Shown: positions 1 through 5,529 of the stretch, one piece after another
Layout: every line of letters starts with the position of its first letter
Position numbering within the stretch: the first letter of the stretch is position 1
From: Tissierellales bacterium
Lineage (GTDB): Bacteria; Bacillota; Clostridia; Tissierellales; JASKZW01
Length of the DNA stretch: 7,492 nucleotides
Reading direction: 5' to 3'
Assembly: GCA_030152145.1 (NCBI GenBank)
Contig: JASLIL010000009.1
Location: 1-7,492, forward strand
Program-made: the position numbers and the translations under genes
The notes under the pieces: generated by a model
What the model saw: only the letters and a program-made list of their open reading frames with translations
What the model was told of the DNA's origin: nothing
Databases searched by the model: none

Positions 1-503
1 CCCAACGCTACCAAGGAATTTAAAGCAGCTTCAGACCAATTAGATATGTGTCTTTGATCCTTAAAGCTATTTTCCTCCTCACTAACAACTTCAAAATCCA
101 ATACTCTAGCCAGAACTAAAAAAGCTTCCTCTCTACTAATAGGTCTATCAGGAAAAAGTTGTGAGTCCCAACCCTCCATAAGTCCAGCCTCCACAACCTT
201 AGCCATTTCGTTATAATACCACTTTCCTATATACATATCCTTATAAGACCTATGATCTGCGGTTTTCTTAAGTCCCAACATTCTGCTAACTATAGTAGCC
301 AATTCCGCCCTAGTCAGTTCACCATAAGGTTTTATTTCTCCATTATATCCCTTTAATAAATTATGACCAACAGCAGTTTTCAAGCTAGGTCCAGCCCAGT
401 CATTAGGCATATCTCTAAAGGAACCAACTGAAGTAGCCTCTACTCCTGAACTATTTATTATTGCTGTTGCTAAAACTATTGAAACAAACCTATTGTTATC
501 CAT
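1..503 (-). CDS. SLH-domain cell-surface protein, N-terminal part (runs off window edge)
   Basis: Translating the minus strand from the ATG at 503 gives an open frame of 167 codons that reaches the window edge, so the C-terminus is missing. Two SLH repeats are complete and a third begins. Repeat 1 (about residues 28-78) has F-R-D, W-A and the LTRAE motif at 63-67. Repeat 2 (about 86-136) has Y-K-D, K-W-Y and ISREE at 122-126. Repeat 3 starts near 146 with F-K-D, S-N-W and LVALG. SLH domains bind secondary cell wall polysaccharide and hold proteins on the Gram-positive surface. Residues 7-17 are hydrophobic and V-E-A near 21-23 could be a signal peptidase site, but the signal peptide is weak, with an Asp and one Arg in its n-region. 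The start at 503 is preferred over an in-frame ATG at 551 because only 503 has a Shine-Dalgarno sequence. A catalytic or binding domain may follow beyond the edge, so the function is unknown. Confidence 0.88.
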   Translation of the reverse strand, partial: MDNNRFVSIVLATAIINSSGVEATSVGSFRDMPNDWAGPSLKTAVGHNLLKGYNGEIKPYGELTRAELATIVSRMLGLKKTADHRSYKDMYIGKWYYNEMAKVVEAGLMEGWDSQLFPDRPISREEAFLVLARVLDFEVVSEEENSFKDQRHISNWSEAALNSLVAL

Positions 504-510
504 AATATTT

Positions 511-518
511 CCCTCTCT
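511..518 (-). promoter_or_regulatory. Ribosome binding site of the SLH-domain gene
   Basis: The minus strand reads AGAGAGGG seven bases before the ATG at 503. The alternative in-frame ATG at 551 has no purine-rich site upstream, so this site decides the start. Confidence 0.7.
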
Positions 519-604
519 AAATAAATTTAGCCCTACTTTAAGCCCATTCATGGCAAAACAAATCAACCATATTAATTATCTTTATTCTATCATCTTTAAT
601 TTAA

Positions 605-633
605 ATATAAAACTCATAATTTATAGGCTTCAA
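605..633 (-). promoter_or_regulatory. Possible promoter of the SLH-domain gene
   Basis: The minus strand carries TTGAAG (628-633), a 17-base spacer and TTATAT (605-610). It lies between the terminator of the upstream gene and the SLH start, where a promoter is expected if the two genes are transcribed separately. Both hexamers deviate from consensus and the region is AT-rich, so chance matches are easy. Confidence 0.3.
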
Positions 634-658
634 ACTCTATTTTTGACTTTTTACATAC

Positions 659-687
659 AAAAAAGGAGATGCCAGATTAGCATCCCC
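659..687 (-). terminator. Rho-independent terminator of the TraB/GumN gene
   Basis: On the minus strand GGGGATGC (687-680) pairs with GCATCTCC (672-665) around a 7-base loop, followed by six T (664-659). In the minus-strand RNA all eight pairs form, one as G-U; in plus-strand RNA the same position is an A-C mismatch. Together with the T run this fixes the orientation. It starts 18 bases after the stop codon of the TraB/GumN gene and separates that gene from the SLH gene. Confidence 0.85.
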
Positions 688-704
688 TTAACAAAATATA
701 AGTC

Positions 705-2219
705 TTAATTTATATTTAAACTCTTAACCTTATAACCTGCATTTCTTAAATTATCAATAGTCATACCATCCATAACATAGTGGGCAGCTCCTACAACTAC
801 AAAATAAGTTCCCTTCTCATCAGAATCTAAAAGTTTACCTATCTTTTCAGCCATAAGCTTATCCCTATCACCAAGGATAGAAGAGCTAATCTCTTGATTG
901 TCTGCAGTCAACATAATAGTCTTTAACTTGTCAGCATCAGCTTCCTTCCAAGCCTCCAACATAGTTTTTAACTGGTCTTGGAAGTCCTTTAAACTATTTT
1001 CAAAGTCCTTACCAAGACTCTCTATATCAGTCTTGGAAGCTTCCTCAACCTTGTCACTAGGATTTAAAACTTCATCCAAAGCATTATTTAAAAGCTTCTT
1101 CTGTTCCTCAACTGGCAACTCCATATAAGGATTCTTGAAAAGAGTATCAAAAAGCATATTCATCTGGAACTCCATACTTTCCAACTCTCCAATAGGTTTT
1201 CCCATCTCTTTAGCCCTTAAAAGTAGATACATATCTATCCCATACTTACTAGGATCATCAGCCTGTGCCTCCTCCAAGCCCTTCATAAGCTCTTCTATTT
1301 CCTCTTCTGAAATTTCTGGCTCCTCAACTTCACTAATCTCTGAAGAATTTAACATCTTAAAAGTCTCTATCTGAGGAATAACTCCCCAAATCTGAGTATC
1401 CTTATAGATAGACTCCTCTACCTCAAACTTATCCATAACCTTCTTAAGCTTTCCATAAAGTTCCTCACCTAGGTCATCCTTAAGAGTCTTCCCATCACTA
1501 TACTTCATTTTCTGTCCCATTTCTTCCATCTTCTTAGCCATAATAGCTGCATTAGCTTCTTGATCTGATATATCAACCTCTACAAAAAGCTTGTCTGACT
1601 CCTTAAATCTATCCATAATCCTATTTGAAAAAGGATATATAGAACTATCAGCCATATGAATAGAACCTAACATATAAACCTTATTGCCATTTTTCTCAGC
1701 CTCCCAAAGTAAACCCTTAGAAGCCTGATCCTTCATAGCATAAAGTTTGTCAACACTTCTCTTTGAAAAAAGTATAGCCTCCTCAACAGTAACCTTCCTA
1801 TCTAAAGCCAAACTCTTTCCATTACCATTAACCACTCCTAAAGCTCTTAAATACTCAATAGGATCAGCCTTACTATTAAGATCATATCTTCCTACTAAAT
1901 TGTATATTCCCCTTAAGAATCCTTCACGGCTAGTATAATCTTCAACCTCAAGAGCCTTAAACTCAGGATTCTCCTGATTGAAAGCCTCAAACTTCTTCTC
2001 AAGACCATCTAACATACTCTTAGCACCATCAGCCGTCAAGGCAACCTTATATCCATCCTTATGTAACTGACTAGTATATATACCATATCTTGCTGCATCT
2101 AAAACTTCCAACCTAGCCCACTTACTAAGATCACTAGGCTCTGCAGCAGAAACTGGCAGAGAAAGGAAACCAATAACCAGGGCCAAAGCCAAACTTAAAT
2201 TTCTAATTACTTTTTTCAC
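705..2219 (-). CDS. Secreted TraB/GumN-family protein with SLH-like N-terminal region
   Basis: This 504-residue protein has a clear signal peptide: Lys/Arg start, hydrophobic stretch about 8-22, likely cleavage after P-V-S-A at 25. It has no later membrane segment and should act outside the cell. The TraB/GumN core spans about 170-504. It begins with LLWEAEKNGNKVYMLGSIHM, whose first GxxH is 185-188, followed by F-V-E-V-D (Glu214). A middle block, GIDMYLLLRAKEMGKP (327-342), leads to GELES. The second GxxH (G-A-A-H) is at 477-480 near the C-terminus. Paired GxxH motifs and a Glu are the hallmark shared with TIKI-type metalloproteases, so metal-dependent proteolysis is possible but unproven for bacterial members. 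Acidic helical insertions (about 295-325 and 385-430) make it longer than typical GumN proteins of around 300 residues. Residues 29-160 contain two stretches resembling degenerate SLH repeats, one of them IEYLRALGVVNGNGK with VTVEEA. The start is GTG, supported by AAGGAG seven bases upstream. It is divergent from the acylation operon and ends in its own terminator. Leucine is almost never CTA here, unlike in the operon. Confidence 0.9.
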   Translation of the reverse strand: MKKVIRNLSLALALVIGFLSLPVSAAEPSDLSKWARLEVLDAARYGIYTSQLHKDGYKVALTADGAKSMLDGLEKKFEAFNQENPEFKALEVEDYTSREGFLRGIYNLVGRYDLNSKADPIEYLRALGVVNGNGKSLALDRKVTVEEAILFSKRSVDKLYAMKDQASKGLLWEAEKNGNKVYMLGSIHMADSSIYPFSNRIMDRFKESDKLFVEVDISDQEANAAIMAKKMEEMGQKMKYSDGKTLKDDLGEELYGKLKKVMDKFEVEESIYKDTQIWGVIPQIETFKMLNSSEISEVEEPEISEEEIEELMKGLEEAQADDPSKYGIDMYLLLRAKEMGKPIGELESMEFQMNMLFDTLFKNPYMELPVEEQKKLLNNALDEVLNPSDKVEEASKTDIESLGKDFENSLKDFQDQLKTMLEAWKEADADKLKTIMLTADNQEISSSILGDRDKLMAEKIGKLLDSDEKGTYFVVVGAAHYVMDGMTIDNLRNAGYKVKSLNIN

Positions 2220-2226
2220 ACTATCA

Positions 2227-2232
2227 CTCCTT
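2227..2232 (-). promoter_or_regulatory. Ribosome binding site supporting the GTG start of the TraB/GumN gene
   Basis: AAGGAG on the minus strand lies seven bases before the GTG at 2219. The following codons encode a normal signal peptide n-region (M-K-K-V-I-R), so GTG is the right start. Confidence 0.8.
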
Positions 2233-2248
2233 TATTTTAATTAACTTA

Positions 2249-2257
2249 ATTATAACA
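2249..2257 (-). promoter_or_regulatory. Extended -10 promoter of the TraB/GumN gene
   Basis: The minus strand reads TGTTATAAT: a perfect TATAAT preceded by the TGn extension. The expected -35 position (about 2272-2277, CCATAA) does not resemble TTGACA. An extended -10 with a poor -35 often depends on an activator, and two direct repeats sit just upstream. The leader to the GTG would be roughly 20-25 bases. Confidence 0.6.
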
Positions 2258-2261
2258 AATT

Positions 2262-2280
2262 ATTCCATCCATTATGGAAT
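2262..2280. repeat. Perfect 7-bp inverted repeat over the -35 region of the TraB/GumN promoter
   Basis: ATTCCAT (2262-2268), a 5-base spacer and ATGGAAT (2274-2280) form a perfect dyad. It begins five bases upstream of the TGn motif and covers the -35 position, where a dimeric repressor could block RNA polymerase. A role as operator is inference; no known consensus was matched. Confidence 0.45.
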
Positions 2281-2286
2281 TAGATG

Positions 2287-2307
2287 AAAACTTAAGTAAA
2301 ACTTAAG
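2287..2307. repeat. Two direct AAAACTTAAG repeats with 11-bp period upstream of the TraB/GumN promoter
   Basis: AAAACTTAAG occurs at 2287-2296 and again at 2298-2307, exactly one helical turn apart. Read toward the traB promoter this is TTAAGT-N5-TTAAGT, ending about 10 bases upstream of the -35 position. Tandem hexamers with an 11-bp period are the usual binding layout of OmpR/PhoB-family response regulators. The regulator is not identified. Confidence 0.45.
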
Positions 2308-2315
2308 ACTTTCTT

Positions 2316-2327
2316 ATAAAAGATTCT
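2316..2327. repeat. 12-bp direct repeat, copy 1
   Basis: ATAAAAGATTCT occurs here and again at 2449-2460, 133 bases away in the same orientation and the same intergenic region. It may be a shared binding site or chance in AT-rich DNA. Confidence 0.3.
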
Positions 2328-2448
2328 TTATTCATTTATTTCTTACATTATACTCCCACTCTTAGATTAAAACTCCAAAACCTAGTCCTAGCTAGTAGGT
2401 CTTTAGGCCTTATATGTATAATAATACCCTTTTAGCTTTAAGCTTGAA

Positions 2449-2460
2449 ATAAAAGATTCT
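2449..2460. repeat. 12-bp direct repeat, copy 2
   Basis: Exact second copy of ATAAAAGATTCT (first at 2316-2327). The bases between the copies contain no ORF with coding features and no strong hairpin that I can see. Confidence 0.3.
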
Positions 2461-2484
2461 AAATTAGCCAATAAAAAGACTTGT

Positions 2485-2531
2485 TTTTAAAAGTTTTTTA
2501 AATTTTAATCAATTTTTAACTATATTTTAAC
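2485..2531. repeat. Helically phased TTTTAA repeats upstream of the acylation operon
   Basis: TTTTAA occurs at 2485, 2496, 2503, 2514 and 2525, with spacings of 11, 7, 11 and 11 bases. The last two are TTTTAAC and read TTAACT-N5-TTAACC, abutting the -35 position of the putative operon promoter. This resembles the TTAACA-type direct repeats bound by Gram-positive PhoP, though neither half matches perfectly. Phased T-tracts could also simply bend DNA or act as an UP element. Confidence 0.45.
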
Positions 2532-2549
2532 CGTATCTGCCCTTCTTTA

Positions 2550-2558
2550 TGTTATTCT
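2550..2558 (+). promoter_or_regulatory. Putative extended -10 promoter of the acylation operon
   Basis: TGTTATTCT has the TGn extension and a -10 matching TATAAT at four of six bases. No good -35 exists at 17 bases, but phased TTTTAAC repeats lie exactly there. Transcription would start near 2565, at the base of a hairpin. An alternative is TTGTTT (2481-2486) with TTTAAT (2504-2509) at 17-base spacing. Confidence 0.4.
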
Positions 2559-2566
2559 ATATATAT

Positions 2567-2593
2567 AGGAAGATATTATTTCAATATCTTCTT
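2567..2593 (+). promoter_or_regulatory. 5' leader hairpin of the acylation operon
   Basis: GAAGATATT (2569-2577) pairs perfectly with AATATCTTC (2583-2591) around a 5-base loop. One G-U and one A-U pair extend the stem to 2567/2593. Four T follow, but the stem is AT-rich and the T run is short, so it is a poor terminator. At the predicted 5' end of the transcript it could stabilise the mRNA or act as a weak attenuator. It could also be a DNA dyad bound by a protein. Confidence 0.45.
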
Positions 2594-2611
2594 TTACATA
2601 ATTTTACATAA
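2592..2611. repeat. Tandem 10-bp repeat TTTTACATAA x2
   Basis: TTTTACATAA is repeated back to back at 2592-2601 and 2602-2611, between the leader hairpin and the ribosome binding site of the first operon gene. It gives an unstructured, A/U-rich stretch before the start. Function unknown. Confidence 0.6.
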
Positions 2612-2619
2612 GAAAGGAG
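2612..2619 (+). promoter_or_regulatory. Ribosome binding site for the TTG start of the SGNH gene
   Basis: GAAAGGAG lies 11 bases before TTG at 2631, longer than the usual 5-9. No ATG or GTG in frame lies nearby, and the first internal Met is at residue 203 inside the catalytic domain. The TTG is therefore the only start that keeps the membrane anchor. Weak start plus long spacing suggests modest translation. Confidence 0.65.
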
Positions 2620-2630
2620 CTACATATAAA

Positions 2631-3605
2631 TTGGATAAAAGTGACAATAACAAGCAAAGAAATTACTGGCATCAAGTCAATGAAAAGCGAAAGAAAAATA
2701 GGCGTAAAAAGAAAATACGTAGCTCTGTTATATTCTTAGCCCTTATATTCCTAGCCATACTAACTGGAAAAAATATAATAAACAGTTTTGCTAGTAAGGG
2801 AGTAGAACAACCTAAGAAAAAAACTGAAATAGAAGTTGAAAAACCTAATCCAAAAGAAAATATAAAAGAAGTTGAAATAGAAGAAATAGATGAAAAAACA
2901 GAAGAAAAAGTCGAAGAAATAGAGGAAGAAGCTGAAAAAGAAGAAACTAAGGAAGTTAAAATAGAAGAAGAAAAACCTCTTCCTGAGGTATTAAAAGATG
3001 ACCTGGCTCTAGAAGCTTCTGAAGCTGTCCCATTGGATTATTTTGATGATGCAGTCTTTCTAGGCAACTCAAGAACAGAAACCTTTGTACTCTACACTGG
3101 TCTGTCAAATGCTACATCATATGCCTTTAAAGGCTTCTCTGTTACCAAGGTCCTAGAAGAACCTGCTGTAAATATTAATGGGCAAAAGTTAAAAATCTTA
3201 GAAGCTCTTAAGCACCAGGATTTTTCCAAGGTCTATATGATGTTTGGCTACAATGAAACTGGATGGGTCTACCCAGAACTTTTCATCGAAAAATATGAAA
3301 AAATAATAGACGGAGTAAGAGAAGCTAATCCAGATGCCATAATCTATGTCCAATCTATAATACCAGTAAGTCAAAAGGCATCTGAAAATAATGGCGACGA
3401 AAACAATGAAAGAATAGATGAATATAACGGTCTAATAAAGGAAATGGTAAAAAGAAAAGATGTCCACTACCTAAATGTAGCTGAATCAGTGGTAGATGAA
3501 ACTGGGGTACTACCTGAAGAAGCTGCCTTCGATGGAGTCCATCTAAAAAAAGAATGGGCTGAAAAGTGGTTAGAATATCTTAAAACCCATACACTAAAAG
3601 ACTAA
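2631..3605 (+). CDS. Membrane-anchored SGNH/GDSL hydrolase-like protein with Glu/Lys-rich stalk
   Basis: This is a 324-residue protein. A very basic cytoplasmic N-terminus (1-30, many Lys/Arg) precedes one hydrophobic anchor (about 31-50). A charged stalk follows (60-118, about 23 Glu and 12 Lys in 59 residues), then an SGNH-fold domain (about 134-324). Block I is V-F-L-G-N-S-R-T-E (143-150), with Asn replacing Asp of GDS and Ser147 as nucleophile. Gly168 may be block II. Block III is M-F-G-Y-N-E (204-209, Asn208). Block V is F-D-G-V-H-L, giving Asp301 and His304. The triad is intact, so esterase or O-acyltransferase activity outside the membrane is plausible. The stalk would place the domain within the cell wall. 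It is the first gene of the operon, 18 bases before the lipoprotein gene, and the MBOAT neighbour points to O-acylation of a surface glycan. It could transfer acyl groups or remove them; sequence does not decide. Confidence 0.85.
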   Translation: MDKSDNNKQRNYWHQVNEKRKKNRRKKKIRSSVIFLALIFLAILTGKNIINSFASKGVEQPKKKTEIEVEKPNPKENIKEVEIEEIDEKTEEKVEEIEEEAEKEETKEVKIEEEKPLPEVLKDDLALEASEAVPLDYFDDAVFLGNSRTETFVLYTGLSNATSYAFKGFSVTKVLEEPAVNINGQKLKILEALKHQDFSKVYMMFGYNETGWVYPELFIEKYEKIIDGVREANPDAIIYVQSIIPVSQKASENNGDENNERIDEYNGLIKEMVKRKDVHYLNVAESVVDETGVLPEEAAFDGVHLKKEWAEKWLEYLKTHTLKD

Positions 3606-3623
3606 GACACAAGGGGGGATAAC

Positions 3624-4073
3624 ATGAAAAAGAAGTATTTGGGATTGATCTTAATATTCACATTAGTCCTAAGCCTAGTAGGCTGTGGCAAAAGTGAAAG
3701 CACAGAAGTAAATATGGAGGAACTATCAGACAGACTCCTATCAGAAGTAGATTTCGAAGATGAGCTTAGCCAAATAGACCAGGGAACCATAGCCAATCTC
3801 TACGGATTGGACCAAATTAAGGAAGGCAAGGTCTATATAAGCAGCGGAGCTACCGCCGAAGAAATTGCCATCCTAGAATTCGACTCAAAGGAAGAAGCCA
3901 AGAAGGGCAAGGAAGCCCTAGAAAAAAGAGTTGAAGAACAAATAGCAGTCTATGAAAGCTATGATCCTGAAGAAGTTAAAAGGTTGGAAAATGCCAGCAT
4001 AAAGCAAATAGGCAACTACAGCATATTAGTAGTAGCAAAGGGAGATCAAGCTGAAAAAATAATCAACAAATAA
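3624..4073 (+). CDS. Small lipoprotein, DUF4358-like
   Basis: This 149-residue protein has a lipoprotein signal peptide: MKKK, hydrophobic core 5-19 and lipobox L-V-G-C with Cys21 as the lipidated residue. It would be tethered to the outer face of the membrane. The mature part matches what I recall of DUF4358: acidic N-terminal helix with LSDRLLSEVDFEDEL (35-49), a central I-A-N-L-Y-G-L, an S-S-G-A-T-A-E-E segment, then a helix rich in Glu/Lys and a short C-terminal strand I-L-V-V-A-K-G. No catalytic motif is visible. The ribosome binding site is AAGGGGGG (3611-3618). Position between an SGNH gene and an MBOAT gene suggests an accessory role in glycan acylation, perhaps like the non-enzymatic partner AlgF in alginate acetylation; this is inference from context. 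Family assignment is from memory of motifs, not a search. Confidence 0.75.
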   Translation: MKKKYLGLILIFTLVLSLVGCGKSESTEVNMEELSDRLLSEVDFEDELSQIDQGTIANLYGLDQIKEGKVYISSGATAEEIAILEFDSKEEAKKGKEALEKRVEEQIAVYESYDPEEVKRLENASIKQIGNYSILVVAKGDQAEKIINK

Positions 4074-4103
4074 GCCTTAGGCAAAACACAAGGAGAGGAT
4101 AGA

Positions 4104-5516
4104 ATGGTATTCAGTACACCAACATTTATATTTCTATTTCTCCCCATTGTTCTAATAATCTACTACTTAAGTTCCCCGAAATATAGAAACCTAATTCTAT
4201 TTCTGGGGAGCTTAGTTTTTTATGCATGGGGAGAACCAATATACATAGGAATAATGCTTTTTTCCACAGTCTTTGACTACATAAATGGAATAATGATACA
4301 CAAATACAAAAGTAAAAATCAAATGAAAAAGGCCAGGCTAATCCTAATAGGATCTGTAGTAGTAAACCTAGGAATTCTAGGCTTCTTTAAGTACACTAAT
4401 TTTTTCATAAACAATATAAATAGCCTTCTAGGCAGTCAACTAAAGCTTCTAGACCTAAGTCTACCTATAGGAATATCCTTCTACACCTTCCAAACCATGT
4501 CCTATACCATAGACGTCTACCTAGGTGATACAGAGGCACAAAAGAATATAATAAACTTTGGAGCCTATGTAACCCTCTTCCCCCAACTAGTAGCAGGCCC
4601 TATAGTCAGATACAGGGACATAGCAGACCAGCTAGACCATAGGGAACACACAGTAGACAAGTTCTCCTACGGCATAAGAAGATTCACTATAGGACTCTTT
4701 AAGAAGGTCATCCTAGCCAATAACATAGGAGCCATCTGGCAGCAAATAGCCAGCCAACCGATTCAAGGCCTAAGCTTTGTTGGAGCCTGGCTAGGAGCCA
4801 TAGCCTACAGCTTTCAAATCTACTTTGACTTCTCTGGCTACTCAGACATGGCCATAGGACTAGGATCCATGCTAGGCTTCAAATTCTTAAAGAACTTTGA
4901 CTACCCTTACATCTCCAAAAGCATAACTGAGTTTTGGAGAAGATGGCATATATCTCTAGGAACCTGGTTCAAGGAATATGTTTACATACCTCTAGGAGGC
5001 AGCAGGGTCGGAAAGAAAAAATTAATAAGAAACATTCTAATAGTCTGGATGCTAACAGGCTTTTGGCACGGAGCCAGCTGGAATTTTATTATCTGGGGAC
5101 TCTACTTTGGACTAATCCTAATAGTAGAGAAAAGCTTCCTCTTGAAAAAACTAGAAAAGCTACCAGCCCTAGTCAGCCATATCTACAGCCTAATCCTAAT
5201 AATCTTTGGCTGGATCATCTTCTACTTTGAAGATCTAACTAAGATAAGAGACTTTGGAAAAACTATGTTTGGCCTTAGAAAAACTGCCTTCATAGACTCT
5301 GAAAGCATCTACCTGATTAGCAGCAACTGGTTTCTCATAGCCTTCTGTTTCCTAGCCAGTACCAGACTCTTAGCCAAGGGAAGGCAAAAGCTAGTAGACA
5401 GCAATAAACCACTAATAATACTAGGGGAAAGACTAGGCTACATAGGGCTATTTATACTATCCCTAAGCTTTCTAATAGGAGCATCCTACAACCCCTTCCT
5501 ATACTTTAAATTTTAA
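4104..5516 (+). CDS. MBOAT-family membrane O-acyltransferase (AlgI/PatA/DltB type)
   Basis: This 470-residue, very hydrophobic protein has about ten or more membrane segments and the normal length for AlgI/PatA proteins. Family signatures run in order: M-V-F-S-T-P-T-F start, F-Y-A-W-G (39-43), L-P-I-G-I-S-F-Y-T-F-Q (120-130), F-P-Q-L-V-A-G-P-I-V-R (159-169), Y-F-D-F-S-G-Y-S-D-M-A (240-250), F-W-R-R-W-H-I-S-L-G-T-W-F (277-289) and the catalytic G-F-W-H-G (319-323, His322). His282 and His322 are the conserved histidines. Such proteins take an acyl group from a cytoplasmic donor and pass it across the membrane to an extracytoplasmic transferase. The SGNH and DHHW proteins of the same operon are the obvious partners. 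The substrate is probably a cell wall or surface polysaccharide; the absence of dltA, dltC and dltD nearby argues against teichoic acid D-alanylation. RBS is AAGGAG at 4090-4095. Leucine is CTA in 43 of 62 cases, which makes CTAG unusually frequent. Confidence 0.95.
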   Translation: MVFSTPTFIFLFLPIVLIIYYLSSPKYRNLILFLGSLVFYAWGEPIYIGIMLFSTVFDYINGIMIHKYKSKNQMKKARLILIGSVVVNLGILGFFKYTNFFINNINSLLGSQLKLLDLSLPIGISFYTFQTMSYTIDVYLGDTEAQKNIINFGAYVTLFPQLVAGPIVRYRDIADQLDHREHTVDKFSYGIRRFTIGLFKKVILANNIGAIWQQIASQPIQGLSFVGAWLGAIAYSFQIYFDFSGYSDMAIGLGSMLGFKFLKNFDYPYISKSITEFWRRWHISLGTWFKEYVYIPLGGSRVGKKKLIRNILIVWMLTGFWHGASWNFIIWGLYFGLILIVEKSFLLKKLEKLPALVSHIYSLILIIFGWIIFYFEDLTKIRDFGKTMFGLRKTAFIDSESIYLISSNWFLIAFCFLASTRLLAKGRQKLVDSNKPLIILGERLGYIGLFILSLSFLIGASYNPFLYFKF

Positions 5517-5529
5517 AAGGAGGTTCTAT

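Noticed and set aside
493..708. Plus-strand open frame of 71 codons
   Set aside because: It overlaps the SLH start, promoter region and terminator, has no ribosome binding site, and its product is low-complexity with no domain features.
2376..2415. Cluster of CTAG and AGGCCT palindromes
   Set aside because: Short self-complementary words that do not form a stable hairpin or known operator.
2417..2422. Perfect TATAAT on the plus strand in the intergenic region
   Set aside because: No -35 at 16-18 bases, no proper TGn extension, and it would give a leader of about 200 bases; the TGTTATTCT site fits better.
4074..4082. Small palindrome GCCTTAGGC after the lipoprotein gene
   Set aside because: Only a 3-bp stem with a 3-base loop and no T run; too weak to terminate, and the next ribosome binding site follows at once.
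4934..5230. Plus-strand open frame of 98 codons inside the MBOAT gene
   Set aside because: It is an alternative frame of a well-supported gene; its translation shows no family features.
4104..5516. DltB identity for the MBOAT protein
   Set aside because: No dltA, dltC or dltD genes nearby; the DHHW and SGNH partners fit AlgI/PatA-type acylation better.
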